Below, one piece after another: positions 44,989 to 54,629 of a stretch of 64,000 nucleotides of DNA. The DNA is taken from contig JAFGDQ010000042.1 of NCBI GenBank assembly GCA_016932015.1, forward strand, positions 1 through 64,000. Direction: 5' to 3'. The notes beneath the pieces were generated by a model, which worked only from the letters and a program-made list of their open reading frames with translations, searched no databases and was not told where the DNA came from. The stretch's first letter is position 1, and every line of letters begins with the position of its first letter. The position numbers and the translations under genes are program-made. This DNA comes from Spirochaetota bacterium. Its GTDB lineage: Bacteria; Spirochaetota; UBA4802; JAFGDQ01.

Positions 44989-46611
44989 ATGAATTTTACC
45001 GAACTTAATTTAGACAATAATCTGTTAAAAGGAATAAAAGCAGCGGGCTTTCAGGAATGCACACCTGTTCAGGAAGCTACATTTATTCAAACGCTTAACA
45101 AGAAAGATGTTTGTGTACAATCACAAACCGGTACGGGTAAGACTGCCGCATTCCTGATTTCTGTTTTTCAACTGCTTCTGACAGATGAAAAACTTAAAGG
45201 CAGTAAAACGCTTATAATTGCTCCTACAAGAGAACTGGCTGTCCAGATAGAAAAAGAAGCAATACTTATCGGAAAATATCTGAACTTTAAAACAGGCTGT
45301 TTTTACGGAGGAGTAGGATATGCCGAACAGGAAAAAATGCTCTCTTCAGGGATTGATATTATTGTAGGAACACCTGGAAGACTGATAGATTTCAGCGAGC
45401 AGGAAAAGCTGAATTTCAAGGATATTGGCATTCTTATAATTGATGAAGCTGACAGACTTTTCGATATGGGATTTCTCCCGGATATCACAAAAATGATAAA
45501 TAGAATGCCTCCTCAGGGTGAAAGAATAACAATGCTTTTCAGTGCAACTCTGAGTACAAAAGTCAGAAATATTGCATGGAAATATATGAATAATCCGGTT
45601 GAAATTGAGATAGCACCGGAAAATCTCGTTGTAGAAAATGTTACTCAGGAAATATATCATGTAGGTAAAAATGAAAAATTCAAGTTACTCCTAGGAATTT
45701 TAAATAAAGAAAATCCAAAGACTGCTATAATTTTTACAAACATGAAAAGAACTGCAGAAGAAGTTTGTAAACGCCTTGAACACAACGGACTGAAATGCCA
45801 CTATATTATGGGAGATCTTCCCCAAAGTAAAAGACTTAGTGTTATTGAAAAAGTAAAATCCGGGAAAGTGCAGATACTGGTAGCAACAGAAGTCGCGGCA
45901 AGAGGACTTCACATTAATGATCTTGAACTCGTTGTAAATTATGATCTGCCTGAAGACTGTGAGAATTATGTTCACAGAATAGGAAGAACAGCCAGGGCAG
46001 GAAAGTCCGGAAAGGCAATATCCCTTGCATGCGAAAAATACGTATACAGTCTTGAGGCTATAGAGTCACTGACGAAATTTAAAATACCCGTTTCCTGGGC
46101 AACAGATGATTTATTTATACAGGATAAGAGTGAAGGTATATACTTCTCTTATGACAAGGCTAATAAATCACATAATTTGACAGACAACAGGCCTCATAAA
46201 AGTAAACAGCCTGTTCAGAGAAAAAGGCGGAATGTTATCGCAGAGCCTTCAAGAGGAGGAAAGGCACAGTCAAAACGGTACACCAGATTAAATGAAAAAT
46301 ATAGTAATTCTGAGAGACAATCATATAGAGAAAAAACCTCTGCCGGAAATTTTCAGAGAAAGCCGGCAGCAAGCAAGAAGGTAATACCGCGTATAAATGT
46401 TCAACCTGAACAGAAACAAGGGTTTTTCAAAAAAATTGCTTCAATTTTTAGTTTCAATAAAAATACTGACGGCCGGAAAATTAAAACTGCAAAAATAAAA
46501 CCGGCCAAAAAAGGTTCCGTATACGAACGTATGGAATATTATAAAAAGAAGCACGGAATAACCTTTGTTCCAGCTAAAGAACTGCTGTCAAAAGAAAATA
46601 AAGACAAATAA
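44989..46611 (+). CDS. DEAD-box RNA helicase with basic C-terminal tail
   Basis: A 540-residue helicase. Motifs in order: Q motif GFQECTPVQEATF, I SQTGTGKTAAF, Ia PTRELAVQ, II LIIDEADRLFDMGF, III FSATLS, V ATEVAARGLH and VI YVHRIGRTARAGKSG. The core ends near residue 370 and is followed by about 170 residues rich in Lys, Arg, Ser and Gln (KSKQPVQRKRRNV), a low-complexity RNA-binding tail ending with YERMEYYKKKHGITF. It resembles RhlB/RhlE proteins that unwind RNA in ribosome assembly and mRNA decay. No ribosome site precedes the ATG. Confidence 0.95.
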   Translation: MNFTELNLDNNLLKGIKAAGFQECTPVQEATFIQTLNKKDVCVQSQTGTGKTAAFLISVFQLLLTDEKLKGSKTLIIAPTRELAVQIEKEAILIGKYLNFKTGCFYGGVGYAEQEKMLSSGIDIIVGTPGRLIDFSEQEKLNFKDIGILIIDEADRLFDMGFLPDITKMINRMPPQGERITMLFSATLSTKVRNIAWKYMNNPVEIEIAPENLVVENVTQEIYHVGKNEKFKLLLGILNKENPKTAIIFTNMKRTAEEVCKRLEHNGLKCHYIMGDLPQSKRLSVIEKVKSGKVQILVATEVAARGLHINDLELVVNYDLPEDCENYVHRIGRTARAGKSGKAISLACEKYVYSLEAIESLTKFKIPVSWATDDLFIQDKSEGIYFSYDKANKSHNLTDNRPHKSKQPVQRKRRNVIAEPSRGGKAQSKRYTRLNEKYSNSERQSYREKTSAGNFQRKPAASKKVIPRINVQPEQKQGFFKKIASIFSFNKNTDGRKIKTAKIKPAKKGSVYERMEYYKKKHGITFVPAKELLSKENKDK

Positions 46612-46659
46612 ACTTTTTAATTTATACTGACAACTAAACTATATTCTGGATATTTATTA

Positions 46660-46830
46660 ATGACTTTAAAACGTACTGACAACACAAATAATAATATCAC
46701 GCCCAAACAGTTACGCGCGCTGCAGGAAAAAAGAGAATTGCTGGAAAAAGTTAAAAATTCCATTCTTGACTCATCAAAAAACAAAAGAGATATAGATGAG
46801 AATATAGAATTTCTGCTCAACAGGTTTTAA
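46660..46830 (+). CDS. 56-residue Lys/Glu-rich small protein
   Basis: A short frame 48 bases after the helicase: starts MTLKRTDNTNNNITPKQLRA and continues as an amphipathic helix (LQEKRELLEKVKNSILDSSK). It is cytoplasmic, coiled-coil-like and ends just before the shared terminator. Too short to assign; it may be a helicase-linked accessory peptide. An antisense frame over the same bases has no start signals. Confidence 0.5.
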   Translation: MTLKRTDNTNNNITPKQLRALQEKRELLEKVKNSILDSSKNKRDIDENIEFLLNRF

Positions 46831-46969
46831 ACAATCACCTTTTATTATTTACCCCTGGATATAAAAAGTAGAAAATATCATATAAAATGGGTCAGGATTC
46901 CTGATACTATTGTAAAATAACTTATCAGTAAAGTATTAAGAATTTTTTTAATTTTTATTTTAATATAAT

Positions 46970-46999
46970 AAAAAAGCCGGTTGAATAACCGGCTTTTTT
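46970..46999. terminator. Bidirectional rho-independent terminator
   Basis: A perfect 13-bp stem, AAAAAAGCCGGTT (46970-46982) with AACCGGCTTTTTT (46987-46999), loop GAAT. It ends both the plus-strand helicase unit and the minus-strand hdr-met operon. Confidence 0.95.
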
Positions 47000-47025
47000 A
47001 TTATATTATATTCAATAATTTTGTA

Positions 47026-47952
47026 TTACACAACAGGTCTTGGTAGCAGTTTTGCCTGTGTAAGAATTTCGTGAACCTTTTCTTCCCATTCAATTGCCAT
47101 CAGGTGAATACCGTGAACTCCTTTTATTTCCCTGAGTTCCTGTATCTGCTCAACGCAGATTTTAATTCCCTCTTCAGCAGCCTTTTCCTTGGGAACATCG
47201 GACATTCTCTTTACAATCTCGTCAGGAATGATAATTCCGGGAACATTCTTTGCCATATACTTGGTCATACCTGCATTCTTAAGAGGCGTTACACCGGCCA
47301 TTATGTGACATTTTTCATCAAGTCCCAGATCACATGCAACCTTCATGAATTCTTTGAACATTTTCATGTCATAAATACACTGACTCTGAACAAAATTTGC
47401 TCCTGCCTGAACTTTCTTTTTAAGTCTGTACGGTCTGTATTCATACGGTTCCGCAAAAGGGTTAAATGCCGCACCAATGAAAAGTTTAACTTCGCCTTCA
47501 ATATCTTCATCAGTACCGAAAAATTTCTTTTCATCTCTCAGTCTTCTGACTCCGTCAATTAACTGAATAGAGTCTATATCAAATACGTTTTTGGCGTCCG
47601 GCTGATTTCCGAAAGTCTGATGGTCTCCGGAAAGACACAGCATATTTTTTATACCAAGGGCTGTTGCACCGAAAATATCACTCTGAATTGCGATTCTGTT
47701 TCTGTCCCTTACAACCATCTGCATAACCGGTTCAAGCCCTTCATCTATAAGAATTTTTGACGTAGCAATACTGGACATTCTGACAACTGCTGTCTGGTTG
47801 TCAGTAATGTTAACAGCGTCAACATTTCCTTTGAGTAATCCGATTTTTTTCTTTACTAATTCAAGATCATTCCCTTTTGGCGGTCCAAGTTCACCGGTTA
47901 CGGCAAATTCACCTTTTTCAAGTACTTTCTCTAAATTGCTTTCAGATCTCAT
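47026..47952 (-). CDS. metF: 5,10-methylenetetrahydrofolate reductase MetF
   Basis: A 308-residue TIM-barrel flavoprotein. It reduces methylene-THF to methyl-THF, the last reductive step of the folate branch. Family marks are FAVTGELGPPKGNDLELVKK with the catalytic Glu region, ADNQTAVV-like segment VNITDNQTAVVRMSSI, ALGIKNMLCLSGDHQTFGNQ and AGANFVQSQCIYDMKMFKEF. Unlike E. coli MetF it is encoded last in hdrCBA-mvhD-metVF and overlaps metV by 4 bases, the arrangement of the acetogen complex in Moorella, so electrons probably come through Hdr rather than directly from NADH. Confidence 0.95.
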   Translation of the reverse strand: MRSESNLEKVLEKGEFAVTGELGPPKGNDLELVKKKIGLLKGNVDAVNITDNQTAVVRMSSIATSKILIDEGLEPVMQMVVRDRNRIAIQSDIFGATALGIKNMLCLSGDHQTFGNQPDAKNVFDIDSIQLIDGVRRLRDEKKFFGTDEDIEGEVKLFIGAAFNPFAEPYEYRPYRLKKKVQAGANFVQSQCIYDMKMFKEFMKVACDLGLDEKCHIMAGVTPLKNAGMTKYMAKNVPGIIIPDEIVKRMSDVPKEKAAEEGIKICVEQIQELREIKGVHGIHLMAIEWEEKVHEILTQAKLLPRPVV

Positions 47953-48617
47953 TTCTGCGCTTCCTCCCTAACTCTTTTTCTTGGTCCTCCATGCAAACTT
48001 GATTTCCAGCTTCTAATGGACATTACCTCATCAAGCATATCAAGTTTTCCATGCTCTTTAAGCCGGTTGTAAATAAGATACCATGCACAATCAAGGTCTT
48101 TGTTTACTTCACATTTACCTTTATCTGTACCGCCGCAGGGTCCGTTAAAAAGTCCTTTTGAACAGCGAGCCACGGGACAGATCCCGAGGGTTTTATCAAG
48201 AACACAGTCACCGCATCCGGCACATCTTTCCTGCCATTCACCTTCGGCTACGTTTGTGCCGTAAAAAGTAGTGTTAACTGCCGGCAGTACAATCTTGTGA
48301 GGAAATACTTCAGCCATGTACTGAACGCCTACACCGCATGCCATTGACATTACGACATCAGCCTGGTCAAATTTTTCTTTTAAAGGCTCAATATATTCTC
48401 TTTCACACTGCCTTTGAATAGTGTCTTCAGTAATTTCCCACCCTTTTTTTTCAAGATCAGAAATAATTCTCAATTCACTCGCAAGAATTCCTACCTCTTT
48501 TTCACCGCCTGTCATACAAACAGAAATACATGTTCCGCAGCCTACAAGAAGTATTTTTTTGTAAGGAGTGAGCATTTCTTTTATTTCTTCAATAGGTTTT
48601 CTATCTCCGACTATCAT
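47949..48617 (-). CDS. metV: MetV, iron-sulfur partner of MetF
   Basis: A 222-residue protein (MTHFR C-terminal domain family, PF12225 type) with GGAGG before the ATG. Cysteine motifs are LLVGCGTCISVCMTGGEKEV near the start and CAGCGDCVLDKTLGICPVAR then CSKGLFNGPCGG in the second half, enough for an iron-sulfur cluster and a zinc site. In Moorella MetV binds MetF and is required for activity by linking it to the Hdr module. It overlaps metF and follows mvhD by about 30 bases. Confidence 0.93.
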   Translation of the reverse strand: MIVGDRKPIEEIKEMLTPYKKILLVGCGTCISVCMTGGEKEVGILASELRIISDLEKKGWEITEDTIQRQCEREYIEPLKEKFDQADVVMSMACGVGVQYMAEVFPHKIVLPAVNTTFYGTNVAEGEWQERCAGCGDCVLDKTLGICPVARCSKGLFNGPCGGTDKGKCEVNKDLDCAWYLIYNRLKEHGKLDMLDEVMSIRSWKSSLHGGPRKRVREEAQK

Positions 48618-48646
48618 TTATCAATCCTCCAAGAGATTATTTTCTT

Positions 48647-49060
48647 CTATTTTCTTAACGGACTTGGACCTAATTCCAACGCCCTGTCTGTCATTTTCTT
48701 TGCAGCTTCGGCAAATGCCGGTCCTTCAGAAGCTCCAATATGAAAAAACTCAAGCCGTTCGGGTTCAATTCCGACTTCTTTTAACAATTCCTTTGCATAT
48801 GCCATCCTTTTAACTGCTCTGTAATTTCCTTCAAGGAAATGACAGTCTCCGGGTTCGCATCCTGCGACATAAACTGCATCAGCTCCTTTTTCAAAGGCTT
48901 TAAGAATGTGCAGAACATCAATCCTTCCGGTACACAAAACCTGAACAATTTTAATATTTGTAGGATAGTCAAGTCTCATGGAACCGGCAAGATCGGCAGC
49001 TGTATATGCACAGTACTTACAGCAGAATGCCACTATCTTGGGTGTATATTCATCGCTCAT
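48647..49060 (-). CDS. mvhD: MvhD-type [2Fe-2S] protein
   Basis: A 137-residue protein of the MvhD family. Cysteines lie in VAFCCKYCAYTAADLAGSMR, VQVLCTGRIDVLHILKAFEK and VAGCEPGDCHFLEGNY, the pattern that binds a [2Fe-2S] cluster. MvhD connects HdrA to an electron partner (hydrogenase in methanogens, MetVF here). Located between hdrA and metV on the same strand. Confidence 0.95.
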   Translation of the reverse strand: MSDEYTPKIVAFCCKYCAYTAADLAGSMRLDYPTNIKIVQVLCTGRIDVLHILKAFEKGADAVYVAGCEPGDCHFLEGNYRAVKRMAYAKELLKEVGIEPERLEFFHIGASEGPAFAEAAKKMTDRALELGPSPLRK

Positions 49061-49136
49061 TTAAATAATGCTCCTGTTAATAATTCTTATCTTAAAATTT
49101 TACTGTATATTAAGCAAAAACCTTTCTGCAAAATTA

Positions 49137-52100
49137 CTATGCAAACAATGCTTCTGCTTTTGCGTTAATCTGATCATCCTTAAAATGATCGAGTTCAATA
49201 GCTTTTCTCGGACAGGCAGCAACACAGACACCGCATCCCTGACAGGCAACGCTTGAAATTTCAGCAACGCCGTCCGCGTTAATCTTGGGGACATCAAAAG
49301 GACATGCCCTTACACATGTAAGACACGCAACACATTTATCCGGGTTTACATGTGATACGATACCGCCAACCATCATTTCATCTTTGGAGAGCATCGTGCA
49401 TGTTCTTGAAACAGCTCCCTGTGCCTGAGATATACATTCCTCAATAAGCTTCGGTGAATGAGCCATACCGCAAAGAAAAATACCCGCGTTGGCAAAATCC
49501 AGCGGACGAAGCTTCATGTGCGCTTCAAGCATAAAATTGTCTGAATCGCTAGGCAGTTTGTATATTTGCTTAATCTCCTCACTGTCCGGATTAGGTCTGA
49601 TCGCAGTGCTTAATATAACAAAGTCAGTATCAATTTTCAGATTTGTTCTCAACTCCTTGTCATATACAGCAACATTTAATGATCCTCCGGCTTCAGTTAC
49701 TTCAGGTTTTATGTTTTCATCATATCTGAGGAACTTGATTCCCATTTCTCTTGCTTTCTTATAGTAAAGCTCTTTGAAACCGTATGTCCTGATATCGCGG
49801 AACAGTATATAAATATTGGTATCTTTATTTTTTTCTTTCAGTCTGATAGCATTTTTAATGGCAGCTGAACAACAGTAACGGCTGCAGTAAGGATGCTCAG
49901 CATCACGTGAGCCGACGCACTGTATCATGACAACATTTTTAACTTCATTCAGGGCCGCGTCATTCCCAGCTATCTTTGATTCAAGCTGGGACTGAGTAAA
50001 AACTTTCTCATTCTGTCCGTACAGATATTCGGTCGGAGTATATTCAACAGCACCGGTAGCAACAACAACCGCACCATGGGTATACTCGTCACGCTGACCT
50101 GATGTCTCAACTGTTGTTGTAAAGTTACCTACATGGCCTGAAGTATTTATCAGTTTACTATTCAATAAAACAGTGATCCTGCTGTTTGATTTAACAGATT
50201 CAATCATGTTTTCAATATGCTTCCTCGGTTCAACTCCTTCAAGGGTGTAATGCAGATGTTCAAGGGCATGCCCGCCAAGTTTATCGGATTTCTCAACAAT
50301 GATTGTTTCAAAGCCCTGGTTTGCAAGTCCAAGCGCAGCAGTCAAACCGGATACTCCTCCGCCTACCACAAGAGTCTTCTGATTAACTTTAAAAGGAGTT
50401 TCATATAGAGCTTCAAGTCTGTTTGCCCTGGCAACGGACATTCTTACAAGATCCTTTGATTTTTCTGTTGCCTTTTCATGATTGGAAGCATGTACCCATG
50501 AACACTGATCCCTTATATTCGCCATCTCAAACAAATACTTATTGAGACCTGCGTCCCTGATCGTATCCTGGAACAATGGTTCATGAGTTCTTGGCGAACA
50601 CGAAGCCACAACCACTCGGGTAAGTTTGTTCTCCTCGATAACCTGCTTAATTACCTCCTGAGTATCTGTCGAACAGGTAAAAAGATTATCATTTGCATAA
50701 ACAACATTGGGAAGCGTCTTCGCGTACTCAACAACAGCTTTGACATCGACAACTGACGCGATATTGATTCCGCAGTGACATACGAAAACTCCGATACGGA
50801 TATCCTCTCCGCTTACATCTTTTTCAGGGGGATACTCCTTATCTACAGCAAGAGTTCCTCTGTAATCAACAAGAAGCTCAGATGAAAGTGCGGCAGCACT
50901 GGACGCGCTCATTACTGTCTCAGGAATGTCTTTAGGTGCCTCAAAGACGCCGGCCACAAATACACCTTCCTGAGAAGTATATCCGGGTTTCATATCCGTA
51001 GGTTTAACAAAACCGTATTCGTTAAGATCAATATTAAGAGTCTTCGCAAGTTTCTTTGAATTCGGGGAAGGTACGAGACCTACTGACAGTACTATCATCT
51101 CGAATTCCTCTTCAACGAGTTCGCCTTCATCGTTAACATATTTCATCAGAAGATTTTTACTGCCCGGTACTTCCTTTATTGTAGAGATAAAACTGTTAAC
51201 ATATTTTACCCCGAATTTTTCGCGGGCACTGTTGTAATACCTGTCGAATCCTTTTCCAAATGTTCTCAAGTCGTTAAGAAATATCTTGGCTTCAACCTGA
51301 TCTCCGTAATGGTCCTTGATCAAAGTAGCCTGCTTGGTAGCATATGTACAGCATACAGATGAGCAGTAATCGTTTCCGATTGAACTGTCTCTTGATCCTA
51401 CACATTGTATCCATGCGACTTTAGACGGGAGCTTATGGTCGGATGGCCTTGATACATGTCCCTGATACGGGCCGGAAGCACTGAACGTCCTCTCCATTTC
51501 CATGGATGTTATAACATTCTCGTATATTCCATAACCATATTCAGGTTTTTTATTTGCGTCAAAAAGATCAAATCCCGGTGCTACAACAATAGAACCGACG
51601 TTTATATCGTATATCCTTTCTTTCTGATTATGATTTACAGCTTTAGGCAGACAGGCTTCAACACATTCCATACATTCAGAACAGATACCGCAGTTAACGC
51701 ATCTTTTAGCTTCCTCAATAGCCATTTCTTCAGTAAAGGTATGTTCAATCTCTGTATAATTTCCTTCCCTGTCCTTAACAGGTGTAATATCAGCTTTATG
51801 CCTGCCTTTTTTATAATAAGGCCTGTTTGTCGGAACTTTAGAAGTTGGAATATCCTTCTTTTCACGTCCTTCTGCAAGATTCCTGCCTTCAGCGAATCTG
51901 TGAATGCTTTCCGCTGCTTCATGCCCGTGTCCGACTGCTTCCACAACAGATTTAGGGCCTAACGCAGCATCACCGCCTGCAAAGACACCGGATTCTTTTG
52001 TTTCAAGTGTTACAATGTCAAATTCGATAGTGCCCTTTTTGGTAAGACTTATACCGTCTGAAGCAGATGATTCATCCACCTGCTGCCCGATAGCTGAAAT

Positions 52101-53615
52101 AACGATATCATAAGGAATAACTGTTTCCGATCCTTTAACAGGAACAGGCCTTGCTCTTCCTGATTCATCGGGTTCACCAAGTTCCATCTTAATGCATTCA
52201 AGACCGGTTAATTTGTTATTTTCACCTACAACCCTGACCGGAGTTGTAAGATATTTGAATTCAATTCCTTCTTCAAGGGCTTCTTCAACTTCCCATGGAT
52301 TAGCCGGCATTTCAGCAATAGTTCTTCTATAGATAACGGAAACATCAGCTCCCATTCTCCATGCCGTTCTTGCAGCATCCATTGCAACGTTGCCGCCGCC
52401 GACTACTCCGACCTTCTTTCCTTTCAGAGAATCCGTATCTGCCGGTTTTTTGTTTACATCTTTAAGAAAATCAATCGCATCAACTATTCCCTCATAGTCT
52501 TCACCAGGAATACCGAGTGTCCATCCTTTCCATGCTCCTATTGCGACATAAACAGCCTTATAGCCTTCATCTTTCAGAGACTTAATGGTAAAGTCTTTAC
52601 CAAGTGCTTTTCCTGTTTTAACTTCAATTCCAAGGTCAATAATATTCTGAATATCCCAGTCAAGAATATCTTCAGGCATTCTGTATCTCGGGATACTGTA
52701 TCTGATAGCTCCTCCGAGTTTATCTTCAGACTCAAATATAGTCACAGGATAACCGCTAAGAATAAGATCCTTTGCGCAGGTAAGGCCTGACGGGCCTCCG
52801 CCAACTACAGCAATTTTTGGTTTATCCGGGTCAATTGCCGCTTTTTCAGCTTTGTATCCCTCTTCTTTTCTTTTATTGCGTACCCAGTCTGCATTGAATC
52901 TTTTAATATTATTGATTGCAACAGGTTCATCGAAATCCCCTCTGTTACACTGCGATTCACACGGATGATGACATACGCGTCCGCAAACCGACGGGAAAGG
53001 GTTTCTTTCTGTAATTAAATTGTAAGCCTTATCAAATTTCCCTGCTGAAGTAAGAGCAACATATCCCTGAACATTTATTCCTGCAGGGCATGTAATCCCG
53101 CATGGAGCGCGTTCAGCTTTGGATATCGCAAAGGCATTAGGAATCCCCTGCGGATAAAGCTTAAACGCAGCCTTTCTCTCATCAAAACCGGTGTTAAATT
53201 CATTCTGCACAATAACCGGACAAACCTTGGCGCAGTCACCGCAGGAGGTACATTTATCAAGTTCAATATAACGGGGATTTTCTTTTAAAGTAACTGTAAA
53301 GTTTCCAACCTTACCTTCAAGAGCCTGAACTTCGGTCATTGTTAGAATTTCAACGTTCAGATTTTTCTCCACTTCAACAAGCTTCGGGGAAACAATACAC
53401 ATTGAGCAGTCATTGGTTGGGAATGTTTTATCAAGCTGGGCCATCCTGCCCCCGATCGTGGTATTTTCTTCTACAAGATATACCTTGAATCCGCTGTCCG
53501 CAAGATCAAGAGCTGCCTGTATGCCGGCGATTCCGCCGCCGACTACCATTACAGCGCCAAATCCGCTTCCGGCTTTATTCCTGGTATTTATATTAACAAC
53601 ATTATTTTCTGACAT
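49137..53615 (-). CDS. hdrA: Giant HdrA with inserted GltD/NfnB-like module
   Basis: A 1492-residue iron-sulfur flavoprotein, more than twice the usual HdrA. Order: HdrA FAD start (VVGGGIAGIQAALDLADSG, ~25-43), HdrA cluster motif NDCSMCIVSPKLVEV (~68-82), ferredoxin CTSCGDCAKVCPV (~122-134). Next comes a GltD-like module (~172-620) with CGITCPAGINVQGY, VCGRVCHHPCESQC, FAD site IAVVGGGPSGLTCAKDL (~268) and NADPH site VGVVGGGNVAMDAARTA. The HdrA body then resumes (CVNCGICSECMECVEACLP, CVGSRDSS), followed by a second HdrA with VCHCGINIA, FAD site LVVGGGVSGLTAALGLANQG, CVGSRDAEHPYC and two terminal ferredoxin motifs (CVACLTCVRACPFD; CQGCGVCVAACPRK). Three flavin sites plus a nucleotide site suggest electron bifurcation or confurcation. 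Confidence 0.95.
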   Translation of the reverse strand: MSENNVVNINTRNKAGSGFGAVMVVGGGIAGIQAALDLADSGFKVYLVEENTTIGGRMAQLDKTFPTNDCSMCIVSPKLVEVEKNLNVEILTMTEVQALEGKVGNFTVTLKENPRYIELDKCTSCGDCAKVCPVIVQNEFNTGFDERKAAFKLYPQGIPNAFAISKAERAPCGITCPAGINVQGYVALTSAGKFDKAYNLITERNPFPSVCGRVCHHPCESQCNRGDFDEPVAINNIKRFNADWVRNKRKEEGYKAEKAAIDPDKPKIAVVGGGPSGLTCAKDLILSGYPVTIFESEDKLGGAIRYSIPRYRMPEDILDWDIQNIIDLGIEVKTGKALGKDFTIKSLKDEGYKAVYVAIGAWKGWTLGIPGEDYEGIVDAIDFLKDVNKKPADTDSLKGKKVGVVGGGNVAMDAARTAWRMGADVSVIYRRTIAEMPANPWEVEEALEEGIEFKYLTTPVRVVGENNKLTGLECIKMELGEPDESGRARPVPVKGSETVIPYDIVISAIGQQVDESSASDGISLTKKGTIEFDIVTLETKESGVFAGGDAALGPKSVVEAVGHGHEAAESIHRFAEGRNLAEGREKKDIPTSKVPTNRPYYKKGRHKADITPVKDREGNYTEIEHTFTEEMAIEEAKRCVNCGICSECMECVEACLPKAVNHNQKERIYDINVGSIVVAPGFDLFDANKKPEYGYGIYENVITSMEMERTFSASGPYQGHVSRPSDHKLPSKVAWIQCVGSRDSSIGNDYCSSVCCTYATKQATLIKDHYGDQVEAKIFLNDLRTFGKGFDRYYNSAREKFGVKYVNSFISTIKEVPGSKNLLMKYVNDEGELVEEEFEMIVLSVGLVPSPNSKKLAKTLNIDLNEYGFVKPTDMKPGYTSQEGVFVAGVFEAPKDIPETVMSASSAAALSSELLVDYRGTLAVDKEYPPEKDVSGEDIRIGVFVCHCGINIASVVDVKAVVEYAKTLPNVVYANDNLFTCSTDTQEVIKQVIEENKLTRVVVASCSPRTHEPLFQDTIRDAGLNKYLFEMANIRDQCSWVHASNHEKATEKSKDLVRMSVARANRLEALYETPFKVNQKTLVVGGGVSGLTAALGLANQGFETIIVEKSDKLGGHALEHLHYTLEGVEPRKHIENMIESVKSNSRITVLLNSKLINTSGHVGNFTTTVETSGQRDEYTHGAVVVATGAVEYTPTEYLYGQNEKVFTQSQLESKIAGNDAALNEVKNVVMIQCVGSRDAEHPYCSRYCCSAAIKNAIRLKEKNKDTNIYILFRDIRTYGFKELYYKKAREMGIKFLRYDENIKPEVTEAGGSLNVAVYDKELRTNLKIDTDFVILSTAIRPNPDSEEIKQIYKLPSDSDNFMLEAHMKLRPLDFANAGIFLCGMAHSPKLIEECISQAQGAVSRTCTMLSKDEMMVGGIVSHVNPDKCVACLTCVRACPFDVPKINADGVAEISSVACQGCGVCVAACPRKAIELDHFKDDQINAKAEALFA

Positions 53616-53765
53616 TTTTAATATCCCATAGTCATGAAAAATTTTTAGTTAGCTTTGCTTTAAAGCTGTTTGTCATCCATCTTTCAACTATCCCTTAGGC
53701 TTTTCCTGTAAACAACAAAGGTAATCCATTCAGGGTTTATATCCGATAATTCTATTCCATAGTTA

Positions 53766-54629
53766 TCAGATCAGTTTTTTTTCTTTCAGTAATTTTACCG
53801 AATCAGCAACATGAGATTTAAACCATTTTACTGCGTCCTTTTCACCGGCTGCAAGAGCAATAAGCTCTGTGAAGTAAAAAACAGGCATATTATACTGCTT
53901 GTTAAACTTTTTGGAAATTGCATCCTGATACATATCAAGATTAGCCATACAAAGCGGACAGCATGTTACAATACATTCAGCACCAACCTCAAGAGCCTTG
54001 TCATACAGTTTACCGACCAGAGTTCTAAGAATATCCGGCTGTGAAATTCCAAGACTGCCTCCGCAGCAGTCTGTTTTATATGACCAGGTCAGAACATCCG
54101 CTCCAAGGACTTTTAAAATTTCATCCATCTGAGTCGGGTTCTCATAATTTTTGGCCCCTGTCACCTCCGGATGACGTAAAGACTGACAGCCGTAATAAGC
54201 AACCGCTTTCAGGCCGTTAAGCTCTTTTTTCACGACTTTTTTTATTGCCTCAAGTCCTATCTTATTGTAAACAAAAGATAAAAGATCCTGAACATCAAGA
54301 CCGCCCTTATAATGTAAATCCGGATAAGATTCCGGATGGTTCTTCAAAGCATATTCAGCGACTTTTGTTCTCTGGAAACACGCTGAACACGGGATGACAA
54401 AATCATCAAGGCCTGCATCCTGGGCTATCAGAAGATTACGTGCCGCAAGTTCAACAGCAAACTCTTTTCCCGCACTGTGTGCAGACGAGGCTCCGCAGCA
54501 GCTCCAGTCATTCAGCTCTACAGCTTCAGTGCCGAGTATTTTTAAAGCGGCAACTGTAGACTCTCCGTATTCCTTTCCGGTTCCGCTCAGAGAACATCCC
54601 GGATAATAAGATACTTTCATATTCTCCAC
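53766..54629 (-). CDS. hdrB: HdrB-type CCG-domain subunit
   Basis: A 287-residue protein with two CCG cysteine domains: SYYPGCSLSGTGKEYGESTV with LNDWSCCGASSAH, and VAYYGCQSLRHPEVTG with SYKTDCCGGSLGI, followed by CIVTCCPLCMANLDMY. In methanogens HdrB holds the non-cubane 4Fe-4S clusters that cleave CoM-S-S-CoB; in acetogenic MetVF complexes the partner substrate is unknown. The start is a GTG at 54629 directly after the hdrC stop, or the ATG at 54620. 150 bases separate it from hdrA. Confidence 0.94.
   Translation of the reverse strand: MENMKVSYYPGCSLSGTGKEYGESTVAALKILGTEAVELNDWSCCGASSAHSAGKEFAVELAARNLLIAQDAGLDDFVIPCSACFQRTKVAEYALKNHPESYPDLHYKGGLDVQDLLSFVYNKIGLEAIKKVVKKELNGLKAVAYYGCQSLRHPEVTGAKNYENPTQMDEILKVLGADVLTWSYKTDCCGGSLGISQPDILRTLVGKLYDKALEVGAECIVTCCPLCMANLDMYQDAISKKFNKQYNMPVFYFTELIALAAGEKDAVKWFKSHVADSVKLLKEKKLI

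Noticed and set aside
51456-51962. A 168-codon frame on the plus strand
   Set aside because: It lies wholly opposite hdrA, whose frame has unmistakable cofactor motifs; the antisense frame has no start signals and no family.
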